Part shown: positions 1-10,632 of the stretch, piece by piece | Layout of the letters: the number at the start of each line of letters is the position of its first letter | Numbering within the stretch: the stretch's first letter is position 1 | Assembly: GCA_039545355.1 (NCBI GenBank) | Contig: BCJJ01000017.1 | Span: forward strand, 1 to 64,000 | Source of the DNA: Trichosporon coremiiforme | Taxonomy: Eukaryota > Basidiomycota > Tremellomycetes > Trichosporonales > Trichosporonaceae | Reading direction: 5' to 3' | Length of the DNA: 64,000 nt | Notes under the pieces: generated by a model | The model's input: the letters and a program-made list of their open reading frames with translations, nothing else | Databases searched by the model: none | Told to the model about the DNA's origin: nothing | Position numbers and translations under genes: made by a program

Positions 1-19
1 CCCCTAACCCCCTAACCCC
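1..19. repeat. Telomeric repeat, C-rich strand
   Basis: The window opens with CCCCTAA followed by CCCCCTAA and CCCC, about two units of an 8-nt CCCCCTAA repeat (TTAGGGGG on the other strand). This is the telomere repeat type known from Cryptococcus. Its position at base 1 suggests that the contig begins at a chromosome end, probably with most of the telomere trimmed. Confidence 0.8.
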
Positions 20-276
20 ATGACCGACTAGGCAAGCCCGTGGAATTGGGCCGCGCTGGCGTCATACCGCATTGATAAGTTGGACACTGCACTCACTTGC
101 ACTGACATGCGTGTGACCTGACGAAGTGACGGAGGAGATATGGGCATACAGAGGGTGCGTTTAGGCACCTAAGTCAGTGCTCAGCGTGTCGTGCATTAGT
201 GCTAGACCTTAAGAACTAGCCACACCCCGACAAGCGAGCCACACGTCCACGTCAAGTACAAGATCCCCCTACTACC
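20..276. other. Subtelomeric spacer, no gene seen
   Basis: Short unique sequence between the telomere repeat and the 3' end of the first permease gene. No ORF, tandem repeat or transposon end is recognisable. The first gene lies less than 300 bp from the telomere repeats. Confidence 0.5.
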
Positions 277-1956
277 CTACAACTGGTACCGGAACCCGGC
301 CGCGAGCTGCACCTCGCTCGGTCCAGACGCCCCGAGGTCCCCCCCTTCGTCCATCTTTCGATTCTGGCGCTTCAGATACCCTCGGGTGACGATGGCCATG
401 ACGATGGTCGCTGCGCTTGCCGCCAAGTCGACGATGAAGGCGGTCACGAAGCGCGGCGGGCTGTAATAGAGATAGCTGCTCCAGATGTTGGGGATCTGGG
501 CGAAGGCGTTGAGAACAGCGTACACGATGGCGCGCTTGGAGCTGGGGCCTGTGAGGTTATCACCGACCCAGGAGAGGATGATGGTGGAGGCGCAGTAGAA
601 GCCGACCGGCAAAAGACACATGGCAAAGTACCGGGGCGCAACAGCCGTGGTAGATACGGCTATTATGTTGCCGACCAGCGTGAAACACATCGGCACAGCA
701 ATGTGGAACGAGCGGTTCTTCAATCGGTCGCTGCTGAAGCCGACGATGAGGAGTCCGATCGCGCAGATGATGTACGGAGGTGCGGTGATGGCGAGCGTCG
801 TAGTTCTGTCGAAACCGAGCCCAGCGGTGACAATCGGAAAGAAGTTCGTTACTGTAGCGGCGATGAAAGCGAACTGTAGAGTGAGGCAGAGAAGCCAGGT
901 CTTGGGCTGGACGTCAGCGAGAGATGAGGACGGACTCACGTCGGCGAGGGCCATTTTCAGCGCTTTGCCGATCGGGACCGAGTCGTTTTCGTCCTTAGTG
1001 CCGCGGTCCACCTCGAGCCTCCACATGAGCATGTCGCGCTCGACGGGGGTCAGCCAGCGGACCGTGTCGGGGCGGTTGGGCAGGATGAACGCGCAGATGA
1101 TGGCGACTGTGAGTCAGTCGGGGGATCGCCGAAAGCGGAGGTGGAGGTGACTCACCGCCGAATGTCATGGCTCCCTCCACGATGAACAGCCAGCGCCAGC
1201 CCTCGAGTCCATGCTTGCCGTCCAGTTTGAGGATGCCGATGGCGAACAGGCCGCCGAACGCATTCCCGATCTGTGAGCCGGTGTAGAATGCAGCTGCGCG
1301 GAGAGCCATCTGGCGACGGGGATAGAACAGGGACACCAGGAAGATTGCTACGTAAGCGCCGACGATCACAACACTCACCACCGGGGAAGAACGCAGCCTC
1401 CACGACTCCGAGCATCACGCGACAGACTGCGAGACCCTCATAGCTCTGGACAGCACCGGTACATGCCGAGACGACACCCCACAACGCCGCGTTGCAGCAG
1501 ATGTAGATGCCCGGCCGTGTAATCTTGCCGACGATCATGTTGGAGGGAATCTGCAGCGCGACATAACCAGCGAACAGAACAGAGACGCACGTGTTGTATT
1601 GCTGAGTGGTGAGTCCCAAGTCGTCAGCCAGGCCGGCGACCTTGGCCGAAGAGAGGTCTGAGGTCAGTCTCTCGATTCGAGTGTTGCTCACTCTGACGGT
1701 CGAGGAAGTTGAGGAGGTACAGAAGGCACACTGGTGTCAGCAGTGGTCAGCGCTGGCGCTTACGGCCTGGGATAAGCATGATGTCGACCTTGCGCGTCCC
1801 GCTCTTCGCGACGGCCTCGCGCTCAGCTTCAGTGAGGTTGGCAAGGGACTCGGGAAGGCGTACTGCGAATTGGTCATCGACATCGAGGGCGGGCCCCTTG
1901 GCCACAGACAACGAGTCCCGATGGATGGACTCCTTCTCGTCGGACATGGCTGTCAT
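277..1956 (-). CDS. MFS permease, Dal5/allantoate permease (ACS) family
   Basis: A plasma-membrane transporter of the anion:cation symporter branch of the major facilitator superfamily, whose fungal members import allantoate, nicotinate, ureidosuccinate, sulfonates or dipeptides. Five exons (1956-1764, 1730-1692, 1657-1379, 1347-1156, 1106-277) join to 510 codons. The joined N-terminal part gives the family hallmark KVDIMLIPG followed by LLYLLNFLDRQ, then TM segments ending in WRWLFIVEGA. The start is the first of two close Met codons (MTAMSDEKES); further upstream Met codons overlap a TATA-like TATAAA at 2010-2016. The substrate cannot be told. It is the most telomere-proximal gene, a typical place for rapidly turning-over permeases. 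Confidence 0.85.
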
Positions 1957-3135
1957 GAGCTGCGGTCGGTAGGATGGTAGTTGGAGCTGGTCACTAGGCT
2001 TGGCGGTGTTTATAAACAGCTCCACACCAGGGTGTGTTCGTATCAGGTGCCTGACAACTTTACCGCCTTATCGATTGATAACTGTCAGCGTGGAGCCGGA
2101 CCCTGTCTCGAGTAGAAACGCAAAGGGGTCCCGCGATCGTAAACTTTGCCCACCTTTTCTGCCCTCCCGCGCTGGGTTGCGCATGATTGACTTCAGTTCG
2201 ATCGATAAGTGTTATCCGACATCGGTGTCGGCAACGAATCATGCAACAGAGATAGCCCGAGTGAACGGCGCTAGCGCGTATCGAGTAGGGATGCATGACT
2301 CACTTTGAGAACGCCAAAATGTGAAAGAAGAGTTGGGAGCCCCGCCGCCATCTCTTCTGCGGTGGCTCGTGCCTGAGCGGCTGGGCGGTTAACTGCTCAG
2401 GTGGCGGATGTGGCGGCTGTGACCACATGTGTAACAAGCGCTGGGAACGAGTGAGAAAGGGAACAGTCCCCAGATCTACAGCTGCGGATTGTGGGCGGTA
2501 CGTTGGACGAGCAGTAATGGCCGGCGTCGGGTGTTGCGATTCTATCTTCCGAAAGACGCCGCCCTTCGCCGATATCGGCATCTGCGGGCAGATCTCTATC
2601 GGGCAGCCCCGAATGAGGTAGACCGACAGCCTGAACCCAAGATCTCAGTCCGTCTCGACATCAAATAGACTTTTGGAAGTTCAGCGGATGTCGACGTCGC
2701 GTGGCGTCGCCTCAGTTTCCTCGGCCTTGTTGCGCAGTCGTCGGAGCAGCATCGGCGGCATGCTCAGAAGTCTCGGCGATGAGTCGGACTTGCAAGCTAG
2801 CTGTGAGCTTAGGCTAAAGCACTGATGTGAGTGCAACTATGCTGCAGCGGGAGATAGCCATGTGAACCGCAAGCCATTGCCTCGCTTCCCAGCGGACGTG
2901 CTTCACTTGCTGGTGACAATCTGAACGACTGCGATCCCAGATCGCCGATCAATACTGCTGGGGTTTGGGGGTATGACGGGCTGTGGAAGAGTGTCTCGCG
3001 AAAGGCGCTTCATACTCTTGGTCCGATCGAATGCAGCTGGTGACGCTTTAGGCCGCCCAGGCTCTAGCATTGGCCGCTCTTCCTCGAGTCATCAAGAAGT
3101 CATCACAATATACAACTAATAAGATGCTATTACAA
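1957..3135. other. Intergenic, promoter of the permease plus 3' region of the GRDP-like gene
   Basis: About 1.2 kb with only short, non-conserved ORFs on both strands. A TATAAA element for the minus-strand permease lies at 2010-2016, about 55 bp before its chosen start. The rest shows no gene, RNA or repeat that I can support. Confidence 0.5.
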
Positions 3136-5376
3136 CTAGCTGCCCCCGCCGCCTCCTCCACAACCACCACCTCCACCACCACCTCCACAACCGCCCCCTC
3201 CGCCTCCTCCACATCCCCCGCCTCCGCTTCCGCCAGCACAGCCACCGGCCGCCCCACCAGCGCACCCGCCTGCGGCTGATCCACACGCCGAGATACCCGC
3301 GGCACCGGCACACCCGCTTTGACCGGTGACGCACGCCCCGCTGCTGGCAGCGCCAACACCGGCTGCGCACCCGGCTGCGCCAGACGAGTGGTGATTCGCA
3401 TCGCAGTACCACGGGTCTGCCATCGGGTACACGCCATACCCGTAAGGAACGACACCCCAGTACAGAGGGTAGCCGTAGATGAAGGCGTCGTTCTGGTCGC
3501 GCTCGCGGCGGCGGCGCTCGCGGTCCTTGCCCTCGGCTAGGGGCTCGGGCGGACCAAATGTGCGCGAGCCCCGGACGCGCCGGGGGACGAAGACGTACCG
3601 CGCCGTGAAGGGGTTGGTGTGCTCGGCCTCGGCACCCTCGCGCACGCCGAGGCGCTCGCGGAGGGTGCGCAGCTTTGGCGCCGCCGCGCCGTCCACGTGC
3701 ACGCGGAGCATGTTGTGCGTCGAAGGGCACTGTGCCTCGCGCTCCTCCTCTGGGAACTCGTGCAGGAGCTCCTCGACGTAGCGCTGGCCAATCTCGACGG
3801 ACGCGCGCGAGTTGGCCGGGCGCTTCCAGAACTTCATGCCCGTGCTCTGCTTGAACTGCCTCTTGTGGTTTTGGCGCAGACCTTGCTCGGCGGTGTGTGA
3901 CACTGGGCACCCGCACCCGCTGTAGGGCACGCCGAAGCGCCGCGCCCAGAGCGTGGCCGTGTCATCGTACGCCATCTTCAGGCGCACGTCGGCGACCTTG
4001 TCGTCGTGGTTCAGGAGGCGGCCGAGCAGCGAGACGGTCTCCTTCACGTACTTGCTGCCCTGGAGCTGGTGCGTGTGCCACGCGAGGTCAATGTCCAGCG
4101 TCGGGGAGAGGAATGCGCCCCGGTGCGCAGACATCAGGTCCAGGAATGCGTGGTAGCGCGCCGCAGACTTTTGCAAAAGGTAAAACTCGCCGCGGTCCCA
4201 GCGTCCAATGTCGAGCCACCCGATGCGCTCCATGTTGCTGATGAAGGACGCCTGCCGCTGCGTCGCGGCGGCGAGGTTCAGGCTCGAGAAGAGCTCCGTG
4301 TCCGCGTACGCCTTGCCGATCGCTGCGAGGGATGCGCGCATGTTCTTCCGGATGTCCTTCGGGCGCACGCCCCAATACTTCTGGTCGCGGAGGGGGAGCA
4401 GTCTGCGGTCCTTCAACGCCTGGGCCAGCAGGTACGTCCGGATGCCGCTGAACTGCCACGACATGTGGTCGCCCACCTTGGTTGCGTCCGTGAAGTGAGC
4501 CGCCTCGGCGAGGCACTGGCTCAGCTTTGGGCCCCACCTGCGGAACTTGGCGTCACTGACGCCCGCCAGACACGTGATGCCCGTGTGCGCGGCGACGAGG
4601 TCGTCGCACAGACGCCGGATCTTGAGCTTCTCATGCGTAGTGTACCTGAAGCAGTTGGTGCAGCGGATATTCATCTTGGTCGTCGCGTATCCGGGAGTGT
4701 CGGGCGAGCCCACGAGGGCAACGTCGTATGCCTTTCGGCAGTAGTGGCACCGGATGCGCACATTGGTGTCCGCGGGGAGTTCGATGAGGTCCCTGGCGTG
4801 CGTCTCGTACGCCGGTGGCGGGGGAACAAAGGCCGTGTCGCCCTTCTCCGGCGCGACAGGCACGAGCTCGTGCGGCTGGTAGACGTACGTCGTCTTGTCG
4901 ATGCGCTTAACGATCTCGGCGAGCGGGAAGGCGTCCGGGAGCTTGAACGCCAGGCGCCAGCGGTCGCCCTCGAAATCGGTCGGATTCAGCATGTACGTGT
5001 GCCACACCATGAGGACGTCAATGTCGACGCCGTCGAGGTCCACGCGCAGCGACGAGCGCAGGCTTTTGGCCCACTCCTCGAAGCGCAGCGCGGCGCGCTC
5101 GCAGAATGCAGCCCACTTGATGTCGCCGGCAAGCTCGGTGCCATGCGGAGTGGGACATTCGCGGACATCCTGCTGCAGACGGTGGAGACAGGCGAGGAAA
5201 GTGAGGTGCTGCACGAGTTCCGGGACGGTGACGAGGGGTTTCGTGTCGCGGTTGCCGACGCGGAAGGCGGCGGGGAGGTGTGTCTCGGGGTTGACTGCTG
5301 CCTTCTCGGAGGGTGTTTGAGTGAGTAGTGATGATAAGTAGCGGGGGGCGGAGCCGCCCCGTGGTTCGATGGCCAT
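3136..5376 (-). CDS. Glycine-rich domain (GRDP/DUF1399)-like protein with Cys/Gly tail
   Basis: A single-exon protein of 746 residues. Two copies of the family signature are visible: DVLMVWHTYML near residue 120 and DIDLAWHTHQL near residue 425, the pattern of GRDP-like (PF07173) proteins, for which a role in stress or RNA-related processes has been proposed in plants. A CxxC...CxxC pair (CHYCRK, RCTNC) lies between them. The last 90 or so residues are almost only Gly and Ala, with nine Cys spaced 6-11 residues apart, which is unusual. The start at 5376 is chosen because a TATATA element (5414-5422) lies about 40 bp upstream; an in-frame Met at 5403 would sit too close to it. The biochemical function is unknown. 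Confidence 0.75.
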   Translation of the reverse strand: MAIEPRGGSAPRYLSSLLTQTPSEKAAVNPETHLPAAFRVGNRDTKPLVTVPELVQHLTFLACLHRLQQDVRECPTPHGTELAGDIKWAAFCERAALRFEEWAKSLRSSLRVDLDGVDIDVLMVWHTYMLNPTDFEGDRWRLAFKLPDAFPLAEIVKRIDKTTYVYQPHELVPVAPEKGDTAFVPPPPAYETHARDLIELPADTNVRIRCHYCRKAYDVALVGSPDTPGYATTKMNIRCTNCFRYTTHEKLKIRRLCDDLVAAHTGITCLAGVSDAKFRRWGPKLSQCLAEAAHFTDATKVGDHMSWQFSGIRTYLLAQALKDRRLLPLRDQKYWGVRPKDIRKNMRASLAAIGKAYADTELFSSLNLAAATQRQASFISNMERIGWLDIGRWDRGEFYLLQKSAARYHAFLDLMSAHRGAFLSPTLDIDLAWHTHQLQGSKYVKETVSLLGRLLNHDDKVADVRLKMAYDDTATLWARRFGVPYSGCGCPVSHTAEQGLRQNHKRQFKQSTGMKFWKRPANSRASVEIGQRYVEELLHEFPEEEREAQCPSTHNMLRVHVDGAAAPKLRTLRERLGVREGAEAEHTNPFTARYVFVPRRVRGSRTFGPPEPLAEGKDRERRRRERDQNDAFIYGYPLYWGVVPYGYGVYPMADPWYCDANHHSSGAAGCAAGVGAASSGACVTGQSGCAGAAGISACGSAAGGCAGGAAGGCAGGSGGGGCGGGGGGGCGGGGGGGGCGGGGGGS

Positions 5377-6086
5377 AGTGGATGAGTTACAACAATGGGA
5401 CAAGCGGCGTGGAGATATATAAGCGGCAGTGACAACAATGGTGGATGCCGGATGACTAGCGCGGTGGCCCAGGAACGTCTAACCGAGGTAGCCGAGATCA
5501 GGCGCACGTTTCCGTGTCTATTTGTGCACCACCCAGGTCATGTGACCTCCCAGGCGGTGCTCGCTCGGACCATTCCGACTCCGATGCGCCGCGGGGCGGT
5601 GATGCGATGCTAGCGATGCTTATCGCGCAGTTCCGTCCATAGCGCACAGTGCACAGCATGGGATCGTGAGACATGCATCACCGCCAGCCTTCGCGTCCGA
5701 CGCCGATGCACAGCCAATGGCTTCTCGCGGACAACGCGGCTGAACACGACTGCCGAGGGTGGCGCTGAGTGAGGGAGTTCTGCCTGAATCGGCGTCGCTC
5801 GGCGATAAGATAGCGCAGCTAGTGGCGACGGTGGCGACGGACTCGCTGCGACCTCCGTCGAGCTCCACGGTTTGTTCCGACGCGGGCCCGATGCCAAGAG
5901 ACAAGATTCAACAGAGGCGCAGCGGAGGCGCAACGCCCCGCTCCATGCCCAGACCTGGTTGGAAGATCGACGCCCCTGATTCTATGATGTCAGCCAGCTT
6001 CCTGCAATCGGTGGCGAACACTTGCATGGCTTCTACAACACATTAACTTGCTATTAGCTACCTGGGAACACTACGTATCACACTGC
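5377..6086. other. Intergenic, no gene seen
   Basis: Apart from the TATA box at 5414-5422, this 700-bp stretch between two minus-strand genes contains only short overlapping ORFs without recognisable domains. Confidence 0.5.
5414..5422 (-). promoter_or_regulatory. TATA box of the GRDP-like gene
   Basis: CTTATATATC on the minus strand, about 40 bp upstream of the Met at 5376. This spacing supports 5376 rather than 5403 as the start. Confidence 0.6.
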
Positions 6087-6635
6087 CTAGTGGTTCGGGC
6101 TGATGTGGTCGGGGTTGGTTGGGTGCTGGACGTCGCGCGAGGTCATGCGGGCAAGCGCAGCACTGATGGACGGGCGGCGCAGCATGGCGCCGACAGAGCC
6201 GCGGCGCTCGAGCGTTGCGTCGTGCTCCTTGCTGCCAGACGAGTCGCGCGAGCGGATGCGCTCGAGGACGTTGCTGATGGAGGGGCGGCGGGCGTTGGCG
6301 ATGCGGACATTGTTCGCTTCGCGCACACAGATCGGGCAGTCGGGGTGGTTCCACTGGTCCTCCTTGGGTCCCGGGGGGTGCGCGGCGTGCACCATGTACT
6401 CGGCAGCCTGCTTGACGTTGCCGTTGCATGCGTTCAGCTGGCGCTCGGAGAGCCCGCGCGGGAAGCCCATCTGGACGAGCTGGTCGACGGAAGCCGGGTC
6501 CGCCTTCTGCGTGAACGAGTGCGAGACGCGGCGCACAAAGTTGCGGAAGCCGCCCTCATTCTCGGGAGACGACGCGATCGCGCTGTCGTGCTCCTTGTCG
6601 GGGGGGAAGAGGCGCGATGCTTCAATGGTGGCCAT
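6087..6635 (-). CDS. UBA-domain protein with duplicated RRPSIS motif
   Basis: A 182-residue single-exon protein. Residues 48-84 form a ubiquitin-associated (UBA) domain: SVDQLVQMGFPRGL, then NACNGNVKQAAEYM, the typical MGF-loop and helix-3 pattern for ubiquitin binding. After a PxCPxC segment (DCPICV) comes a basic Ser-rich tail with two copies of RRPSIS followed by a helix and SRD (116-131 and 153-168), and an RRGS at 144-147. These RRxS sites look like basophilic-kinase (PKA-like) targets. Start at 6635: a TATAAG element sits at 6687-6693, so the next Met upstream (6656) would fall at or before the expected transcription start. The ubiquitin-linked role is inferred from the domain only. Confidence 0.7.
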   Translation of the reverse strand: MATIEASRLFPPDKEHDSAIASSPENEGGFRNFVRRVSHSFTQKADPASVDQLVQMGFPRGLSERQLNACNGNVKQAAEYMVHAAHPPGPKEDQWNHPDCPICVREANNVRIANARRPSISNVLERIRSRDSSGSKEHDATLERRGSVGAMLRRPSISAALARMTSRDVQHPTNPDHISPNH

Positions 6636-6686
6636 GTTGTGAGTCTGGGTGAACATTATGTGGGGGACGGGCTCCCGGAGAGGGGC

Positions 6687-6693
6687 TTATAAG
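6687..6693 (-). promoter_or_regulatory. TATA box of the UBA gene
   Basis: The minus strand reads CTTATAAG about 55 bp upstream of the Met at 6635. Confidence 0.5.
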
Positions 6694-6855
6694 CCTGCCA
6701 GGCATGCTGGGAGCCTGCAGTGCTGGGCGCTGGGCGGCGTCGAGACGAAGAACGCCAAGACGCCACTGGTCATTTGACCAGTCACACAACCAGATCTTAA
6801 CGGAACAAGTCGCGGCCGCACGCCTCCAGTCACATGACATTCCGATGCATGTTAT

Positions 6856-8407
6856 CTATTTGCCGCGAGGCCCGCGGTGATGACGACGGGGCGTACGAGC
6901 ACTACGACGGCGCATGCTGCTCTCCTGCGGGCACGTCTTGAGTGCATCGTAAATCTTGGCGTCAGGGCAGTCGCCCTTGTTGATGCACTGCCCGATGGCA
7001 TTCGCCGTGCTGATCCCCGAATCCCACGCACCGTTCACGTACCCAAACATCTCGTAGCTCGTAGCCTCGCCGGCAAAGTGGATCCAAGCGTCGCCCTTCT
7101 TAACCGGTTGGCCGAGATTGGCGTGGTGCTCCTCGAGAACACCGAGCGGCCAGTTCGAGTACGAGCCCCTGAAGAGCGGGTCTGCGTGCCATCGCGGCAC
7201 GACAATGTCCAGCGGCTCAGGCACGTCGTCGTACATCTCCCTCAGGACCCCGATCGCTTCCCCCTGAATCATCTCGTCACTGAGGCCCTCGTTGCGTCGC
7301 GCAAACGTGTCGACCGCGGTCACCATGATCACGTTCGCGTCCGAGGTCGCATTGATGAAGGCGTTCACGTTTTGCCATACCGTGTAGCGACCGCGCTCGG
7401 CCGAGTCGGCGTACATGATGAACTGACGTCAGCGTCACTCGTCTGGACACGCACCTGCTCGTCGTTCCAGAACTTGCGGTCAAACAGAATGAAGATCTTC
7501 TGGTACGTCGCCATTGCAAACGTGAAGATCGCCTCCTTCTTCCAGTCCGGCAGCTGCGGCTTGAAGTGCACGTCCTGGTGCTGCAGAACGCCAACGCTGA
7601 AGGTTGAGACAACGTGGGGTGCGCTAAAGTCGCCCTTGTCTGTGCGCACGACGACCTGGTCGCCCGAGTAGTCGATTTGCTTGACCGTCGTGTCGAGGTG
7701 GAGGCGGGGGTCGTTCAGGTCCTGGCCGAACAGCTCCTTCGCCTCCTGCACAAAGATGTGCTTGAAGCCCCGCTGGTCGATGACAAAGTCGTCGACCTCG
7801 TTCTCGATGCCCGCCTCCTGGCCGAACGCGTTCGCAAAGCTGCAGTCCTCGGGCGGCTGCGCAAACGTAAAGTCGATGTTCCAGTACTCGTACGCCTTTT
7901 GCACCGGCGTCACGGGGATCCAGTCCATGATGCTCGTCGCAACGCGCACAGACAGGTCCACGAGGCTATTGTTGTCGCGCCATTCTAGCGTCAGCGGCGT
8001 CGCACCACCCACTCACCAGAGTAGCCCGGGGCGTGCTCGATAAAGTTGTCATACCCCTCGGTGAACGCGGTCTGCTCCTGCTCGTCCAGAAAGTGGTCGT
8101 ACCACCACGCCGAGTCCGAGTAGTTGGTGCGCGCCGTCTTCAGACCCCACTTCTGGGCGAGCTCGAGGATCGGTTCCTTGCCCGGGCCCTGGATCCAGTT
8201 GCAACCCTTCTCGACTGTTGTCACGGCGCCGGTGGCGTTGTTCACGAGCGTCTCGGTGTACGCCCGCCCGCCCAGCTCGGGACGTGCCTCAATGAGAACA
8301 ATGTCGGTAACGTTGTGGTCATTGATGAGCGTGCGCGCGAGCGAGATGCCCGCGACGCCGCCGCCGAGGACAATGACCTGGCTCTGCATGTCGGTGGATG
8401 AAAGCAT
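6856..8407 (-). CDS. Flavin-containing amine oxidase (polyamine oxidase-like)
   Basis: An FAD-dependent amine oxidase that oxidises a primary or secondary amine, giving an aldehyde and H2O2. Three exons (8407-8017, 7984-7455, 7422-6856) join to 495 codons. The FAD-binding Rossmann loop is at the N-terminus (VIVLGGGVAGISLARTL, residues 11-27), followed by the E-R-GGRAYT motif. The C-terminal FAD-contact block (FAGEATSYEMFGYVNGAWDSG) is intact. No signal peptide is seen, which suggests a cytosolic or peroxisomal protein; no C-terminal SKL is visible (it ends RGPRGK). It lies close to permease genes, consistent with use of amines as nitrogen source (inference). Polyamine oxidase is the likeliest subtype, but another amine oxidase is possible. 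Confidence 0.85.
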
Positions 8408-9113
8408 GGGGACCGCGATGCGCTCCTCTTATGTAGACGTCACGCTGGTCATCCGATGGGAGCATGTGTTGCATCGCGACGACTGATTGGGTTGCGCGGC
8501 CCGATCAGGCGGAATGCAGGAACATCAGGAAGAATGCAGACGCCCCATGCGGGATAACGGCAGTAAGCATCTCGGTCTGTGCGCGCTAAGAACAAGATTC
8601 AATCAAGCACTCCAACGTGCGATGAAATCTTATCTGTTATGTCACGGTCAGTTGATGCTTCGCTCTTCGGTCGCCCCAAGCATGGATATACCATCGTGAG
8701 AGTGTGGGAATCAGGGAGGAATGCATGCACACGTGCATAGCACGATAATCCCACGCGACTCTCACGCGAGCTGTCACCGGCCACACCCGACCGACCATCC
8801 ACGCCGAGGTCGCCGACGACTAGACCCCTGGATGTCGGCTACCCCGAGGGGCCAAGGGGCCGGCGGCACCGTCCCCGTGGAGTTTGTTCTAAACGCAGAG
8901 CACGCTGGCCGTAGCCTGCCCGCATGCTGCCCACGCCTCCCACGCTGCCCACCTGCTGACCAACGTGCCCGGACGCCGGACGCCTGTCACCACCCCGTCA
9001 CTAAGTGGCATACCGTCAGGTGGGTCCTGCGATGTCTATTTTCGGTGGTCCGCCAAGATGTATAAAACCCACGAACGCGATGGAGCACGTCCCCGCAGTC
9101 CTCGTTAATTAAA
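8408..9113. other. Divergent promoter region between amine oxidase and MFS gene
   Basis: About 700 bp between divergently transcribed genes, with no convincing ORF. TATAAAA at 9061-9067 (+) lies 47 bp before the MFS start codon, which is preceded by TTAATTAAA. The shared interval could allow co-regulation of the oxidase and the transporter. Confidence 0.5.
9061..9067 (+). promoter_or_regulatory. TATA box of the MFS gene at 9114
   Basis: TATAAAA, 47 bp upstream of the ATG at 9114. A short ATG-started frame at 9080 (10 codons) probably falls before or near the transcription start. Confidence 0.6.
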
Positions 9114-10597
9114 ATGCCGACACATGTGGAAGAAGTGCAGCCCGTCGTGGCTGGGAAGGGCCGCGACCCGACGCTGCCGCCCAACCACCCCATCAACGCG
9201 TTCTCCCCGCTGCGAAAGATGGGCATCGTCCTGTCGCTGTCGTATGCCGGATGCCTCGCAAACTTTGCCATCGCCATTTGCAACGTCTCCTTTGGGTGGG
9301 TCAACGTCACATCGTAGCTAACGACAGCGAGGTCGGAAAGTCTCTTGGGGTTGGACCCGGCGACATTGCGAATGCGTTGGGTTACAATCTGCTTGGATGT
9401 GGAGTCGGTTCGCTCCTGTGGAACCCGCTCAGTCGGTCGTGGGGCCGGCGGCCCGTGTACCTGATCGGGTCGTTCCTTTTCCTTCCCGTGTGCGTCTGGG
9501 AGGCGCTCTCCAAAAACTATGCGTGCTTTGTCGTCGCGCGCATCATGGCCGGCGTCGTGACCAGCTGGTCGCAGACGATCCCTCCCTCGTCCATCGCCGA
9601 AATCTACGTGCCACAGATGCGCGGCTCGAAAATGAGCATCTTTGGCGTCGCCGTCGTCATCGGACCAGTCATCGTGCCCATTTTCGCGGCCGCCATTGTC
9701 GAGCACCACTCGTGGCGCAACCTGTTCTGGTTCAACCTCGGCCTCGCGGCGCTCCAGTTCCTCCTCATCCTCTTCTTCGTCCCCGAGACAATGTGGAACT
9801 GGGAGGAGAACACGGACAGTGTCGAGGTTGACGACAAGAAGGACGTCGTCGTCGAGCACAAGCGCTCCGGCTACGTCGGCCCCGCCTTCCTCCCGCACAC
9901 CGACTGGAAGCGCTTCTGGCCCCTATGCTGGTCGCCCATCTACATGATCCACTACATTGTCATCACCGTCCCGTCCTTCTACTACGGCATGTGCCTGGGC
10001 TTCCTGTCTGTGGCGCCGACTGTCATTTTCCCGCAAATTTTCGACAAGCCGCCGTACTCGTTTGCCGTCGTGCCGCTCGGGTGCGCATTCCTCGGCTTTG
10101 GTGTCGGCGGTGTGCTCGGCAAGTGGTCTGGCGGACACGTGTCCGACATGATCGTGAGCTACATGGAGCGCAAGCACGGCCGCCGCATCCCAGAGGACCG
10201 TCTGTGGGCCGGCCTCCCCCTGCTGCCCCTCATGTTCATCGGCCAGCTCCTCTGCGGCGTGTGCGTGCAGTACCAGCTGCACTGGATGTGCTTCATCGTT
10301 GGCGGCGCCGTCAACTTCTTCGCCCTCAGCGGCATCACGACTGTCATCCTCACGTACGTCCTCGAAACGTACATCGCCAAGGGCATGGACACGCAGGCCG
10401 TCTTCAACTTCTGGAAGTACCTGTGGGGCTTTGCAGTGCCGTTCTTCACGATGAAGTGGGGCGAGACGCGCGGCTGGATGGCGTGCTTCTGCGGCATGGG
10501 CGCCGTGCTCACCGGTTTCGGCGCACTCATGATTGCGGGTCTCATCTGGAAGGGACACGCGATCCGCAAGTGGCAGAACATGCCCATGGAGGACTAG
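9114..10597 (+). CDS. MFS transporter, 12-TM, DHA1-like
   Basis: Two exons (9114-9295, 9328-10597) give 483 codons. The first intron is 32 nt with GTGGGT donor and CTAACGACAG end. After a hydrophilic N-terminus the protein has about twelve hydrophobic segments, with loop motif A-like NPLSRSWGRRPVYL and a motif C-like GVAVVIGPVIVP in segment 5, as in drug:proton or polyamine antiporters. A hydrophilic central loop with acidic residues (TDSVEVDDKKD) separates the two halves. The substrate is unknown. It is transcribed away from the amine oxidase, converges with the permease at 10633, and the gap to that gene's stop is only about 35 bp. Confidence 0.85.
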
Positions 10598-10632
10598 ATC
10601 GTATTCGTAGGGAACCCAGCTATATGTAACAT

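Noticed and set aside
4006..5328. 440-codon frame antisense to the GRDP-like gene
   Set aside because: Shadow frame over a gene with two clear family signatures.
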